A stretch of DNA of 64,000 nucleotides from Hymenobacter sp. H14-R3 (GTDB taxonomy: Bacteria; Bacteroidota; Bacteroidia; Cytophagales; Hymenobacteraceae), in assembly GCF_030063445.1 (NCBI RefSeq), contig NZ_JASITD010000016.1, positions 1 through 64,000 of the forward strand. Direction: 5' to 3'. Positions 16,929-26,044 of this stretch are shown here, piece by piece. Made by a program: the position numbers and the translations under genes. Position 1 is the stretch's first letter. Each line of letters begins with the position of its first letter. The notes under the pieces are model-generated. The model ran no database searches. It worked only from the letters and a program-made list of their open reading frames with translations, and was not told the origin of the DNA.

Positions 16929-18179
16929 ATGCTCCACTCCCCGCTACCCCCCGGCCGTGCCGGTGGTGTACCCTCGCTTTTCTTATTCCGCCGCGGCCTC
17001 GTGCTGGCGGCCCTGCTGCTGGCCGCGCTGGCGGGCCAGGGCCAAACCGCCGCGCCGCGCGCCCGGCCGGCCCCAGTGGCCGCGCCCCGCGCCAGCACGC
17101 CGCTGCGGGCCAGCGCCGCCATCCCCAGGGGGCGCACCACGGTCAATTTCGCCAAAGGCTTTACCATCAGCTATATAAAGGGTGGCAAAGTGGTGACCAT
17201 CCTGAGTCCGGTTGAGCAAAAAACTACCGCTACCCGCTACCTGCTGGTGCCCCGCGGGGCGGCGCGCCCGGCGGGCTACGCCGGTGCCATCGTGCTGGAG
17301 ACGCCCATTCGCACGCTGGTGGGGCTATCGTCGATGCACGTGGCGCTGGTCGATTTTCTGGGGGCCGCCGATGTGCTGGTGGGCCTCGGCAACCTCCAGT
17401 ACGCCTCGGCCCCGCGGGTGCGGCAGCGCATTGCGGCCGGCAAAATTATGGAAGCCGGCCAGGGCAAAGAGCTTAACAATGAGCAGCTTATTGCCCAGCA
17501 CCCCGACCTGGTGATGGCCACCGGCTGGCCCGGCGAGGGCCTCACGCGCTACCAGACGCTGCAAGCGGCCGGGGTGCCCGTGATGCTCAACTCGGAGTGG
17601 GTCGAGTCGACGCCGCTGGGCCGCGCCGAGTGGGTGAAGGTGCTGGCCGCGCTGCTCAACAAGGAGGACCTGGTCAACCAGAAGTTTGGCCAGGTGGCGC
17701 GCGAGTACCAGCGGCTGGCGGCCCTGGGCCACCGGGCGGCCCACAAGCCGACCGTGGTAGTGGGCCTGCCCTTCAAGGATGTGTGGTACGTGCCCGATGC
17801 CGACAGCTACATGGCGCAGTTTCTGCGCGACGCGGGCGCCACCTACCAATGGAACAAAACCAAGTCGCCGCAGGGCAGCCTGGCGCTGTCGTTCGAAACG
17901 GTGGCCCCGGTAGCCCTCACCGCCGACTACTGGCTGCACACGGGCACCGCCACCACCAAGGCCGAAATACTGGCCCAGGATGGCCGTTACGCGGCCTTTG
18001 CGCCCTTCAAAAATGGCCACCTATACAACAACAACCGCCGCACCAACGCCCAGGGCTCCAACGACTACTGGGAATCGGGGGCGGTGCGGCCCGACCTGCT
18101 GCTCTCCGACTTAATCCGGATTTTGCACCCTGAGCTGGTCCCTACCTGGCAGCTCTACTATTACCAACCCGTTAAATGA
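16929..18179 (+). CDS. btuF: BtuF-like cobalamin ABC transporter substrate-binding protein
   Basis: 416-residue periplasmic binding protein of the cobalamin/iron-siderophore class. It has an N-terminal hydrophobic signal segment (about residues 20-37, cut near AGQGQ) followed by a low-complexity proline/alanine linker. Binding-fold motifs are ILETPIRTLVGLSSMHVALVD-like, AADVLVGLGNLQY, EQLIAQHPDLVMATG and the closing NGHLYNNNRRTN segment. The riboswitch 5' of it and the btuC, btuD, cobT, cobS and cobC genes 3' make cobalamin or cobinamide the likely ligand. Its stop overlaps the btuC start (ATGA). Confidence 0.87.
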   Translation: MLHSPLPPGRAGGVPSLFLFRRGLVLAALLLAALAGQGQTAAPRARPAPVAAPRASTPLRASAAIPRGRTTVNFAKGFTISYIKGGKVVTILSPVEQKTTATRYLLVPRGAARPAGYAGAIVLETPIRTLVGLSSMHVALVDFLGAADVLVGLGNLQYASAPRVRQRIAAGKIMEAGQGKELNNEQLIAQHPDLVMATGWPGEGLTRYQTLQAAGVPVMLNSEWVESTPLGRAEWVKVLAALLNKEDLVNQKFGQVAREYQRLAALGHRAAHKPTVVVGLPFKDVWYVPDADSYMAQFLRDAGATYQWNKTKSPQGSLALSFETVAPVALTADYWLHTGTATTKAEILAQDGRYAAFAPFKNGHLYNNNRRTNAQGSNDYWESGAVRPDLLLSDLIRILHPELVPTWQLYYYQPVK

Positions 18180-19264
18180 GGCCTGTGCAACCTGAGGCCC
18201 CCGCCCTTGCCCCGGTAGCGGGCGCGCGCCGCCCGGCCACCTGGCTGGTGGCCCTGGCCGCGCTGGTGCTGCTGGGCTTCGTGCTCGATATTGCCCTGGG
18301 GCCGGTGCGCATTCCGGTGGCGGCGGTGGTGAAGATTCTGCTGGGCCAGCCCACTGGCAATCCGGCCTGGACGTTTATTGTGCGCGAAATTCGCCTGCCC
18401 AAGGCCCTCACGGCCCTGGTAGTGGGTAGTGGGCTGGCCGTGAGCGGCTTGCAGATGCAAACGCTGTTTCGCAACCCGCTGGCGGGGCCCTCGGTGCTGG
18501 GCCTCACGGCGGGCGCGGGCCTGGGCGTGGCCGCCGTGATGCTGGCCGGCGGCGGCGTGGCCAACGGCTTTGCCATTCGGGCGCTGGGGCTGGGCGGCAG
18601 CTGGGGCCTAGTGCTGGCGGCCACCGCCGGCGCGGCGCTGGTGATGGGGCTGGTGCTGGCCCTCTCGGCGCGGGTGCGCGACAACGTGGTGCTCCTCATT
18701 GTGGGCCTGATGATTGCGAGCGTTACCGGGGCCATCGTCAGCCTGTGGCAATACTTCAGCGCCCCCGAGCAGATTCAGGAATACCTGCTCTGGACGTTTG
18801 GCTCGCTGGGCGGCGTGGTGGGCAGCCACCTGGCGGTGCTGGCGGCCGTGGTGGGCGTGGGCCTGGTGCTGGCTTTTGCCTCGGCTAAGCCCTTGAATGC
18901 CTTGCTTTTGGGTGAGAACTACGCGCGCAGCATGGGCCTGGTGGTGGGGCGCTCGCGCACGCTCATCATTGCCAGCACGAGCTTGCTGGCGGGGGCCATT
19001 ACGGCGTTTTGCGGGCCCATTGGCTTCGTGGGCATTGCCGTGCCGCACCTCACGCGGGCCCTGCTGCGCACCGCCGACCACCGCCTGCTGCTGCCCGGCA
19101 CCTGCCTGGCCGGGGCCGCCCTCACGCTGGCCTGCGACTGCGTGGCGCAGCTGCCCGGCAGCCAGACCTCGCTGCCGCTCAGCGTGGTAACCTCGCTGCT
19201 GGGCGCGCCGGTGGTGCTGTGGGTGGTGCTGCGCCGCCAGAATATCCGCTCGTCTTTCTCCTGA
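18176..19264 (+). CDS. btuC: BtuC-like cobalamin ABC transporter permease
   Basis: FecCD-family permease of 362 residues with about ten membrane spans. Visible signatures include IRLPKALTALVVGSGLAVSG (the R-L-P-R type motif), QTLFRNPLAGPSVLGLTAGA, LLLGENYARSMGL and the ATPase-coupling GPIGFVGIAVPHLTR. The start overlaps the btuF stop, and its last base is the first base of the btuD ATG, so the three genes are translationally coupled. Confidence 0.92.
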   Translation: MRPVQPEAPALAPVAGARRPATWLVALAALVLLGFVLDIALGPVRIPVAAVVKILLGQPTGNPAWTFIVREIRLPKALTALVVGSGLAVSGLQMQTLFRNPLAGPSVLGLTAGAGLGVAAVMLAGGGVANGFAIRALGLGGSWGLVLAATAGAALVMGLVLALSARVRDNVVLLIVGLMIASVTGAIVSLWQYFSAPEQIQEYLLWTFGSLGGVVGSHLAVLAAVVGVGLVLAFASAKPLNALLLGENYARSMGLVVGRSRTLIIASTSLLAGAITAFCGPIGFVGIAVPHLTRALLRTADHRLLLPGTCLAGAALTLACDCVAQLPGSQTSLPLSVVTSLLGAPVVLWVVLRRQNIRSSFS

Positions 19265-20292
19265 TGCTGCTCCCTCCTCCCGCGCCCCTGCTGGTGGCTA
19301 CCGACCTGGTGGTAGGCTACTTTGCCGCCAAAAAGCAGCCCCGCCCCGTGGCCGGGCCGTTGCAGCTGGCCCTGGCCCCCGGCGAGCTGGTGTGCCTGCT
19401 GGGGCCCAACGGGGCCGGCAAATCAACGCTGCTGCGCACGCTGGCCGGCTTGCAGCCCGCTCTGGGCGGCCAGTTGGCGGTGGGCGGGCAGCCGCTGGCC
19501 GCGCTGAGCGCGCCCGAGCGGGCGCGCCAGCTCAGCATTGTGCTCACCGACCGCCTCGACGCCGGCAACCTCACCGTGCGCGAGCTGGTGCGCCTGGGCC
19601 GCCACCCGCACACCGGCTGGCTGGGCGGCCTCTCGGCCCACGACGAGGCGCAGGTGCAGGCAGCGCTGGTGGCCACCGGCACCGCGGCGTTTGGCCCGCG
19701 CCCGGTGGGCGAGCTCAGCGATGGGGAACGCCAGAAAGTGCTGCTGGCCCGTGCCCTGGCCCAGGATACGCCCGTGGTGCTGCTCGACGAGCCCACCGCC
19801 CACCTCGACCTGCCCAACCGCGTGGCCCTCATGCGCTTGCTGCACCGCCTGGCCCGCCAAACCGGCAAGGCCATCCTGCTCTCGACCCACGAGCTGGACC
19901 TGGCCTTGCAGGCCGCCGACCGCATTTGGCTGCTGCCCGCCGTGGGCGCGCTGCGCACCGGCACGCCCGAGGACTTGGTACTTAGTGGCACCTTTGCGGC
20001 GGCGTTTGTGCACGAGGGGCTGGCCTTTGACGCGGCTACCGGCACCTTCGCCCTGCACGCGCCCACCGGCCCGGCCGTGCAGCTGCTGGGCAGCGGGGCC
20101 GCCGCATTCTGGACGCGCCGGGCGCTGGAGCGCGAGGGCTTCGTGCCCACCACCGCCGAGGCCAGCCTCTGCGTGCGGGTGCCCCACGCCACCCAAACCG
20201 CCTGGCTGAGCCAGGCCGCCGGCCAGCCGCCCCAGGCCCACAACTCGGTGGAAACCCTGCTGCGGGCGCTGAGCCAATTAAAAGACAGTTAG
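19264..20292 (+). CDS. btuD: BtuD-like ATP-binding protein with C-terminal extension
   Basis: ATPase of the cobalamin importer, 342 residues. Walker A LGPNGAGKSTLLRTLAG, a signature loop in the variant form LSDGERQKVLLARAL, Walker B PVVLLDEPTAHLD and the H-loop LLSTHELDLAL are all present. About 85 residues follow the ATPase domain (from FVHEGLAFDAATGTF to the end), with two-strand repeats such as AVQLLGSGAAAFWTRRALE, an extension not found in E. coli BtuD. ATG 19264 shares a base with the btuC stop. Confidence 0.9.
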   Translation: MLLPPPAPLLVATDLVVGYFAAKKQPRPVAGPLQLALAPGELVCLLGPNGAGKSTLLRTLAGLQPALGGQLAVGGQPLAALSAPERARQLSIVLTDRLDAGNLTVRELVRLGRHPHTGWLGGLSAHDEAQVQAALVATGTAAFGPRPVGELSDGERQKVLLARALAQDTPVVLLDEPTAHLDLPNRVALMRLLHRLARQTGKAILLSTHELDLALQAADRIWLLPAVGALRTGTPEDLVLSGTFAAAFVHEGLAFDAATGTFALHAPTGPAVQLLGSGAAAFWTRRALEREGFVPTTAEASLCVRVPHATQTAWLSQAAGQPPQAHNSVETLLRALSQLKDS

Positions 20293-20401
20293 CTACTTAC
20301 AAACAATATTCGACTCTCTTCGCGCCCCCTCACCGGTACGCGCTACTTACCGCCCGGCGGGGCACCCCGCCGCGCCGCGGCGGGCGCCGCCTGGTGGGCC
20401 C

Positions 20402-20521
20402 GATGGCCACCGATGCCGCAGGCCCCGCCATTGTGGCCTACGTCAACCGCTTGCCGTACCTGTTTTTACGGGCGCGCGTGCCGAGACAAACCAGGCCGGC
20501 GTAGCCGAGAATAAGTGGTAA
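20402..20521 (+). pseudogene. Possible cob(I)alamin adenosyltransferase C-terminal remnant
   Basis: Between btuD and cobT a short frame reads AIVAYVNRLPYLFLRAR. With one frameshift it continues AETNQAGVAENKW to a stop at 20521. The NRL..YLF..AR pattern resembles the last helix of PduO-type adenosyltransferases, an expected member of this operon. Everything upstream is lost. Apart from this, 20293-20587 holds no gene. The identification rests on a short match. Confidence 0.4.
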
Positions 20522-20587
20522 CTAACCTAATACAAGCACTTTAAGAACGCCTACGACGCTACCACCCCCCCCCGCCCCTACTGCCTG

Positions 20588-21631
20588 ATGCCCTGGAATA
20601 TTACCGCCCCCGATACGGCGATGGCCGCCGCCATTGACCACAAAATAGCCACCAAAACCAAGCCCCTCGGCTCGCTGGGCCAGCTCGAAACCCTGGCCCG
20701 GCAGGTGGCCCTGGTGCAGCAAACCCTGACGCCCACGCTGCGCCAGCCGCACGTGCTGGTTTTTGCCGCCGACCACGGCATTGCCCAGGCCGGCGTGAGC
20801 CAGTACCCGCCCGAGGTAACGCACCAGATGGTGCGCAACTTTGCCGGCGGCGGGGCGGCCATCAACGTCTTCTGCCGCCAGAACGGCCTGGGCCTCACCA
20901 TTGTGGATGCGGGCGTGCGCGGCAGCTTTGCCGACCTGCCCGCCGTGCGCAACGAGAAAATAGCCGAGGGCACCCACAACTTTGCGCAGGCCCCGGCCAT
21001 GAGCGCCGCCCAGTGCGCCGACGCCCTGCACCGCGGCGCCCGGCTGGCCGACGAGCAACACACCGCCGGCTGCAACGTGCTGGGCCTGGGCGAGATGGGC
21101 ATCGGCAACACCTCGGCGGCGGCCGTGCTTATGCACCTGCTCACGGGCCGGCCGCTGGCCGAGTGCGTGGGCCGCGGCACCGGCCTCGACGCGGCCGGCC
21201 TGGCCCGCAAGCTGGCTACCCTCACGCAGGCCGTGGCCGCCCACCCGCCAGTGGGGCCCGACCCGCTGGCGGTGCTGGCCACCTTCGGCGGCTTCGAGAT
21301 TGCGCAACTGTGCGGGGCCATGCTGCGCGCCGCCGAGCGGCGGATGCTACTGCTCATTGATGGCTTCATTGCGTCGGCGGCGCTGCTGGTGGCGGCCCGG
21401 CTGGCCCCGGCGGTGCTGGCCTACTGCGTGTTCAGCCACGAGTCGGGCGAGCGGGGGCACCGCCTGCTGCTGGCCGAGCTGGGCGGGCAGCCGCTGCTGC
21501 GCCTGGGCCTGCGCCTGGGCGAAGGCACAGGCTGCGCGCTGGCCTATCCGCTGGTGCAGGCGGCCGTCGGGTTCCTCACCGAAATGGCGTCCTTTGAGAG
21601 CGCCGGCGTGCGCGACGACTCTCTTATTTAG
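20588..21631 (+). CDS. cobT: Nicotinate-nucleotide--dimethylbenzimidazole phosphoribosyltransferase
   Basis: 347-residue enzyme that makes alpha-ribazole phosphate for the lower ligand of cobalamin. Recognised by [15 protein letters not shown] near the N-terminus, [45 protein letters not shown] and the closing [16 protein letters not shown] then [12 protein letters not shown], which carries the catalytic glutamate of the family. Length matches relatives. It is the first of the three tightly packed assembly genes cobT-cobS-cobC. Confidence 0.95.
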   Translation: MPWNITAPDTAMAAAIDHKIATKTKPLGSLGQLETLARQVALVQQTLTPTLRQPHVLVFAADHGIAQAGVSQYPPEVTHQMVRNFAGGGAAINVFCRQNGLGLTIVDAGVRGSFADLPAVRNEKIAEGTHNFAQAPAMSAAQCADALHRGARLADEQHTAGCNVLGLGEMGIGNTSAAAVLMHLLTGRPLAECVGRGTGLDAAGLARKLATLTQAVAAHPPVGPDPLAVLATFGGFEIAQLCGAMLRAAERRMLLLIDGFIASAALLVAARLAPAVLAYCVFSHESGERGHRLLLAELGGQPLLRLGLRLGEGTGCALAYPLVQAAVGFLTEMASFESAGVRDDSLI

Positions 21632-21648
21632 GCTTTTTGGTGGTTTTT

Positions 21649-22443
21649 ATGGTTTCCTGGCTGCGCGCCCACCTTCGATTGCTGCTGCTGGCCACGCAGT
21701 TTTATACCCGGCTGCCGGTGCCCGCGTGGGTAGGCTATTCTGATGAAATGCTTAACAAGGCCACGGTTTATTTCCCGCTGGTGGGCTGGCTGGTGGGCGG
21801 CGTGGCGGCGGGCGTTTTTGCGGGGGCCAGCTTCCTGTTTCGCAATGCCGAGGTGGCGCTGCTGCTGAGCATGGTGGCCAGTATTCTGCTCACCGGCGCT
21901 TTTCACGAAGACGGCTTTGCCGATGTGTGCGACGGGTTTGGGGGCGGCTGGACGGCGGCTAAAATCCTGGCCATCATGAAGGATAGCCGCCTGGGCACCT
22001 ACGGCGTTACCGGCCTGGGGCTGCTGCTGGCGGGCAAGCTGCTGGCCCTGCGCGGGCTGCCCCCGGCCGCCGTGGTGCCCGCCCTGCTGCTGGCCCACCC
22101 GCTCAGCCGGGCCACGGCGCTTACTTGCATTTACAGCCACCGCTACGCCCGCGCCAACGAGGACAGCAAGGCCAAGCCCGTGGCCAAAAAAATGAGCGCC
22201 CCCGAGCTGGCCGCCGGCCTGCTGCTGGGTGCGCTGCCCCTGCTAGCCTACGCGGCCTGGCAGCGTAGCCCCGCGCTGCTGCTGGTGCTGCTACCGCTGG
22301 CGGCCGTAAAAACGCTGCTGGCCCGCTACTTTCAGCGCTGGGTTGGCGGCTACACCGGCGACTGCCTGGGGGCCATTCAGCAGGTGGCCGAAGTGAGTAT
22401 CTACCTTTTTCTACTGGCTGGTTTCGCATGGAAATTTATCTGA
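21649..22443 (+). CDS. cobS: Adenosylcobinamide-GDP ribazoletransferase (cobalamin synthase)
   Basis: 264-residue integral membrane enzyme that joins adenosylcobinamide-GDP and alpha-ribazole. The metal-binding motif is HEDGFADVCDGFGGGW near residue 85, and IMKDSRLGTYGVTGL follows, both family hallmarks. Several membrane segments surround them. ATG 21649 (MVSWLRAHLR) is chosen over an in-frame TTG at 21637. It overlaps cobC by 16 bases. Confidence 0.93.
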   Translation: MVSWLRAHLRLLLLATQFYTRLPVPAWVGYSDEMLNKATVYFPLVGWLVGGVAAGVFAGASFLFRNAEVALLLSMVASILLTGAFHEDGFADVCDGFGGGWTAAKILAIMKDSRLGTYGVTGLGLLLAGKLLALRGLPPAAVVPALLLAHPLSRATALTCIYSHRYARANEDSKAKPVAKKMSAPELAAGLLLGALPLLAYAAWQRSPALLLVLLPLAAVKTLLARYFQRWVGGYTGDCLGAIQQVAEVSIYLFLLAGFAWKFI

Positions 22444-22985
22444 TTCGCCACACCGCCGTGCAGGCCCCCGGCATTTGCTACGGCCACCACGATGTGCCCC
22501 TCGCGGCTACGTTTGCCGCCGAAGCGGCCCAGCTGCTTCCCAAGCTGCCGCCCGCGCCCTACCGCGTAGTCAGCAGCCCCGCCCAGCGCTGCGTGGCCCT
22601 GGCCAAAACTGTGGCCTCCGCGCCAACCCTGGATGAGCGCCTGCGCGAAATGAACTTTGGGGCCTGGGAAAACCGCCTCTGGGCCGAGCTGCCCCCCGCC
22701 GAAACCACGCCCTGGATGGCCGACTACGTGACCCTGGCCCCGCCCAATGGCGAAACTTTTGGGGCCGTGCAGCAGCGGGCCGCCGCGTTTTTAGCCGAGC
22801 TGGCGGCCACTGCCCCCACCGGGCCCACGCTGGTTTTCACGCACGGCGGCACCATTCGGGCGCTGGTGTGCCACTGCCTGGAAATTCCGCTGCGCAACGC
22901 TTTTCAGCTGCAAATTGATTACGCTTCGGTAACCAGGCTACAATTTCAGTACGGGCGCTGGCAATTGATAACACTCAATAAATGA
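22428..22985 (+). CDS. cobC: Alpha-ribazole phosphatase / histidine phosphatase
   Basis: 185-residue phosphoglycerate-mutase-like phosphatase. The catalytic motif is LIRHTAV at the N-terminus, and the second histidine lies in FTHGGTIRALVCH. MNFGAWENRLWAEL is the acid-containing middle motif. In this operon it most likely dephosphorylates alpha-ribazole phosphate. No cobU/cobP kinase-guanylyltransferase gene is seen in the window, so that step must be encoded elsewhere. The gene ends just before a two-way terminator. Confidence 0.88.
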   Translation: MEIYLIRHTAVQAPGICYGHHDVPLAATFAAEAAQLLPKLPPAPYRVVSSPAQRCVALAKTVASAPTLDERLREMNFGAWENRLWAELPPAETTPWMADYVTLAPPNGETFGAVQQRAAAFLAELAATAPTGPTLVFTHGGTIRALVCHCLEIPLRNAFQLQIDYASVTRLQFQYGRWQLITLNK

Positions 22986-23103
22986 AGTAGTTAACTTAGG
23001 CAGGCACCTTGTTTCCGGGGGCGGCTTCCGGGGGCGGAGCAGAACCCAAAACTGCCCGGACTCACCCAACCACGCTGGGCAGAGGCCGGCAAGCTTCGGC
23101 CAT

Positions 23104-23137
23104 AAAAAAAAGGCGGAGCATAAGCTCCGCCTTTTTT
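23104..23137. terminator. Bidirectional intrinsic terminator
   Basis: An A-run, GGCGGAGC, a four-base loop, GCTCCGCC and a T-run form a textbook hairpin readable on both strands. It serves cobC from the left and the convergent three-gene operon from the right. Confidence 0.92.
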
Positions 23138-23160
23138 AGTGCTGCGCCGGCCGCCGTAGT

Positions 23161-24186
23161 TTATTGCGGCAGCGTGAGCAGGTAGCCAATGGTGAAGTTG
23201 GCATCCCAATCGAACACAAACTGCTGGCAACCAGTAGCTTTGGCAATAGATTTGTAGATATTGAGCCCGGCCTTTGACTTGGCATTATCCAGCTGGTAGG
23301 TGTCGGCCGCTTTCAGCACGGTGTAGCGCTCCTTGCCGCTGCGCACCTTCTTGGCCATCTCAAACGGCACGCCCCCAATAATGAAGCAGGTTTGGCGCAG
23401 GGCGGCGGGCACCTGCTCGGCTTTGGCCTTCACGTCGGTGGCCACCGTGGCATCGGCCGTGCCGTTGCCGAAGTACTTGGCCCCGTAGGTTTCGACCGAC
23501 GTGGGCGCACCGCCGGCCAGCCACGAAATCTTGGTGTTGCCCGAGCCAATATCCGTCACAAACGCCTTGCCGGCGTAGGCGGGCGGCAGCACCGACCGCA
23601 GCCCCAGCACACCTTCCTTTTCGGGCGTCACGGTGTTCACCACGTAGTTCAGGCTCTTCAGGGCCTTGATGATGATGGCCGTGCCCGCGGCCTTCTGGGC
23701 CCCGGAGCTCACCACGAAATGAATGTCGCGGCCGCCCACGCCGTAGTCCAGCATCTGGCCGATGTAGGCTTTCAGGCCCTTGCGCACATCGTCGTCGGAG
23801 GCCATGTTTTCCAGCACCAGGCTATTGCCAAAGTCGGCTTTTTCCAGCTTCCAGCGGCGGTCTTTGTCAATGCGCACGATAAACGAGTTGAAGCCGCTGG
23901 CGCCCAGCTCTACCACGCCCTTGAGCTTGCCGTTGACGGGGGCGGGCGCTTCGTAGGCAAAAGCCGCCGCCGCACTACCCTTGCCGAAAGGCGTACTCCC
24001 GGTTTCGGCGTCTGTTTCGCCAGCCGTATCCATTTCCGTGTCCGTTTCGGTGCCAGGTGCCGGGCGGGTGGTAGTAACCACTGCCGGCGCGAGGCGGGAG
24101 CCAGCGAAATAGCGGAAGCCAAAATACACGGCGGCTACCACAATAAGCGTAATGATTAGCCGGCCGGCCAGGGTGATGCGTTGCAT
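23161..24186 (-). CDS. Membrane-anchored Ppx/GppA-like (ASKHA fold) protein
   Basis: 341 residues, third gene of a minus-strand operon. An N-terminal membrane span (LIITLIVVAAVYFGFRYFAG, residues about 10-29) is followed by an acidic threonine-rich linker and an actin/exopolyphosphatase-like domain. Phosphate-1-like motif VVELGASGFNSFIVRID, VVSSGAQKAAG, TPEKEGVLGLRSVL and phosphate-2-like FVTDIGSGNTKISW correspond in order to motifs of Ppx/GppA proteins. If the anchor is N-in, the domain would sit outside the cytoplasm, odd for a nucleotide-type fold. The opposite topology cannot be excluded. Function is not known. The two genes upstream encode coiled-coil proteins. Confidence 0.75.
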   Translation of the reverse strand: MQRITLAGRLIITLIVVAAVYFGFRYFAGSRLAPAVVTTTRPAPGTETDTEMDTAGETDAETGSTPFGKGSAAAAFAYEAPAPVNGKLKGVVELGASGFNSFIVRIDKDRRWKLEKADFGNSLVLENMASDDDVRKGLKAYIGQMLDYGVGGRDIHFVVSSGAQKAAGTAIIIKALKSLNYVVNTVTPEKEGVLGLRSVLPPAYAGKAFVTDIGSGNTKISWLAGGAPTSVETYGAKYFGNGTADATVATDVKAKAEQVPAALRQTCFIIGGVPFEMAKKVRSGKERYTVLKAADTYQLDNAKSKAGLNIYKSIAKATGCQQFVFDWDANFTIGYLLTLPQ

Positions 24187-24254
24187 AGAAAAAAAGTAAG
24201 GTGAAGGAGAAGAAAGAGGTAGTGCCGGGGCGGGGGCAACGCCCGGCTGAAGAG

Positions 24255-25283
24255 CTAATTAAGCAGGTCCTGGTAGCCCGCATCTTTGGCCGGAAAGCGC
24301 TCGGCCCCGCGGGCACTCAGCGTGGTGGCCTGGGGTGGGGTGTCGAGGCTCACCAGCTTAAACTCGCCCTGGTTATAGGCCTGTAGCATGGCCTCGCCTT
24401 TGTCGGAAAGAATGCCGTTTTGCACATCTACCGAATTGATAAAATCCATCGACATATCCATGGCGCGCTTCATTTCGCCCAGCTTCTGGCTCATATCGTC
24501 CTGGATGTACTCCAGCGACTCATCAAAGTAAAACTTCTTGTCGGGGTCGCCCTTAAAAATGCTCACCGCCGTGCGCAGTGCGCTGGAGCTCTCCTTCACA
24601 ATCTTGTATTCGACCTCCTTGAGGCGCACCTTGATTTCGGTTTCCTTGATGATGTAATCGGCGCTCCGATTGACCTTTTCCATAAAGGCGAGTACCATTT
24701 TGATGTTGCGCTGCAGGGGCAGCAGCTTCTCGTTCATCTGCTGCAAGCCCGCGCCCTCGATGGTAGCCAGCTGCGCGGCTTCCTTCATACCGGGCCGGTC
24801 GGCCAGGCTGGTAGCCTTGTTGGCCTCGGCAAATTTCTGCTTGATTTCGTCGTTGTTCTCGTTGATTTTTTTATTGAGCTTCACCATCTGCCCGGCCAGA
24901 GTGTCAATCTGGCCCTGCATTTTCTGGCGCTTCTGCTTGAGGTCTTCAATGTAGATTTTGAGAATGGCAATGGGGTCGAGCTGAATAACGAGCCCGGTAA
25001 TTTTGCGCATCAGCGTCTTAAACAAGAAAAAGAGCCCGGTGCGGATGTCGCGGCTCGTGGCCAGAAACACCAGCAGCGCCAGCCCCCCCAGCAGGAAAGC
25101 CAGGTGCAGGGTGTTGGTAGCCACTTCGATAAGGAATTTCACTACCTCGTTGAAGTAGAACAGGCCCGCGCCGACCAGGGCCGCCAGCACCACCAGGCCC
25201 AGCACCCCCTCGGGGCGCGCCCAAAAGGAGCGGCGCTCGGCATCGGTGGCGACGCCGAGCTGCGTGAAATCAGGAGTTGCCAT
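24255..25283 (-). CDS. Two-span membrane protein with PspA-like coiled coil
   Basis: 342 residues. Two adjacent membrane spans (about residues 25-75, GVLGLVVLAALVGAGLFYF and TLHLAFLLGGLALLVFLA) are followed by about 200 residues of heptad-rich helix: IEDLKQKRQKMQGQIDTLAGQ, then long lysine/glutamate-rich stretches up to the VKESSSALRTA region. The arrangement recalls PspA/IM30-type membrane-binding coiled coils, but no signature was confirmed. ATG 25283 (MATPDFTQLG) is the plausible start. It lies 83 bases after the upstream gene and 68 bases before the Ppx-like gene, so one transcript is likely. Confidence 0.72.
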   Translation of the reverse strand: MATPDFTQLGVATDAERRSFWARPEGVLGLVVLAALVGAGLFYFNEVVKFLIEVATNTLHLAFLLGGLALLVFLATSRDIRTGLFFLFKTLMRKITGLVIQLDPIAILKIYIEDLKQKRQKMQGQIDTLAGQMVKLNKKINENNDEIKQKFAEANKATSLADRPGMKEAAQLATIEGAGLQQMNEKLLPLQRNIKMVLAFMEKVNRSADYIIKETEIKVRLKEVEYKIVKESSSALRTAVSIFKGDPDKKFYFDESLEYIQDDMSQKLGEMKRAMDMSMDFINSVDVQNGILSDKGEAMLQAYNQGEFKLVSLDTPPQATTLSARGAERFPAKDAGYQDLLN

Positions 25284-25366
25284 ACGGAGAAGATGAAGAA
25301 GGAATGAGGAAGCCAAGATAGGCTTTGGGTACTAGTATTGGTGGCCCGGTGGGCCGTTGCGCGGCC

Positions 25367-26044
25367 TCACTGCAAGTACTGCGTGATTTTGGTGAGGTCG
25401 TCCTGAATACGCTGCGTGAAGTGCGCGTACGTAGCCTCGTAATTGAGCCGGTTTTGGTTGAGCCGGCCGCTTTGCTCGGTTACCTCCCCCCCGATGGCCG
25501 CCAGGCGGCCATTATTGGCGGCCAGCTTTTGCTCTGTTTCGGCCAGCTGCCGGGCCAGGGCCTCGTTGTCGGCCTGGAGTTGCTGCTGCTCTTTTTGCAG
25601 CCCCCCCACCCGCTCGGCAATGGCCGTTTCCACGCTTTTGCCAAAAGCGTCGCGGTCGGCCCCCAGCACCGTGAGGTAGTGCTGGCCGGTGGTGGCAAGC
25701 GCGGCCACCTGCGGCGCCCCGCCCATGGCCTTGTAGCTGGCCCAGGCCGCCTGAAACTGCTTCTCTTCAGTTAGCCCCAGTCCCGCCAGGCTGCGCAGCG
25801 TTTCGCTGAATTCGAAATAGTCGGGGCCGGGCGGGTTGTTGTGAGCCAGCACGCCGGCCAGGTGCTCGGCAAACTTGGCATCCGGGGCCGGCCCCGCGGC
25901 GGCCGGCGGCGCACTTGGGGCGGGAGGCCCGGCACCCGCCGGCACCCTGGGCCCGTTGCCGGGGGGCGGGGGTGAATTGGCAGGTTCAGCGTCTTTAATG
26001 AAAAAGCTGAGAATCTTATGGCCGAGATTATCTGGTTCAGGCAT
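25367..26044 (-). CDS. Cytoplasmic coiled-coil protein, first gene of the operon
   Basis: 225-residue soluble protein of unknown family. A short N-terminal helix (NLGHKILSFFIKD) is followed by a proline/alanine-rich linker (residues about 22-55), a helical region (FAEHLAGVLAHNNPPGPDYF to QYLTVLGADRDAF-like), and a coiled coil at 130-200 with EQQQLQADNEALARQLAETE. It has no signal peptide or membrane span. It probably interacts with the coiled coil of the next gene product (inference). No known catalytic motif. Confidence 0.7.
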   Translation of the reverse strand: MPEPDNLGHKILSFFIKDAEPANSPPPPGNGPRVPAGAGPPAPSAPPAAAGPAPDAKFAEHLAGVLAHNNPPGPDYFEFSETLRSLAGLGLTEEKQFQAAWASYKAMGGAPQVAALATTGQHYLTVLGADRDAFGKSVETAIAERVGGLQKEQQQLQADNEALARQLAETEQKLAANNGRLAAIGGEVTEQSGRLNQNRLNYEATYAHFTQRIQDDLTKITQYLQ

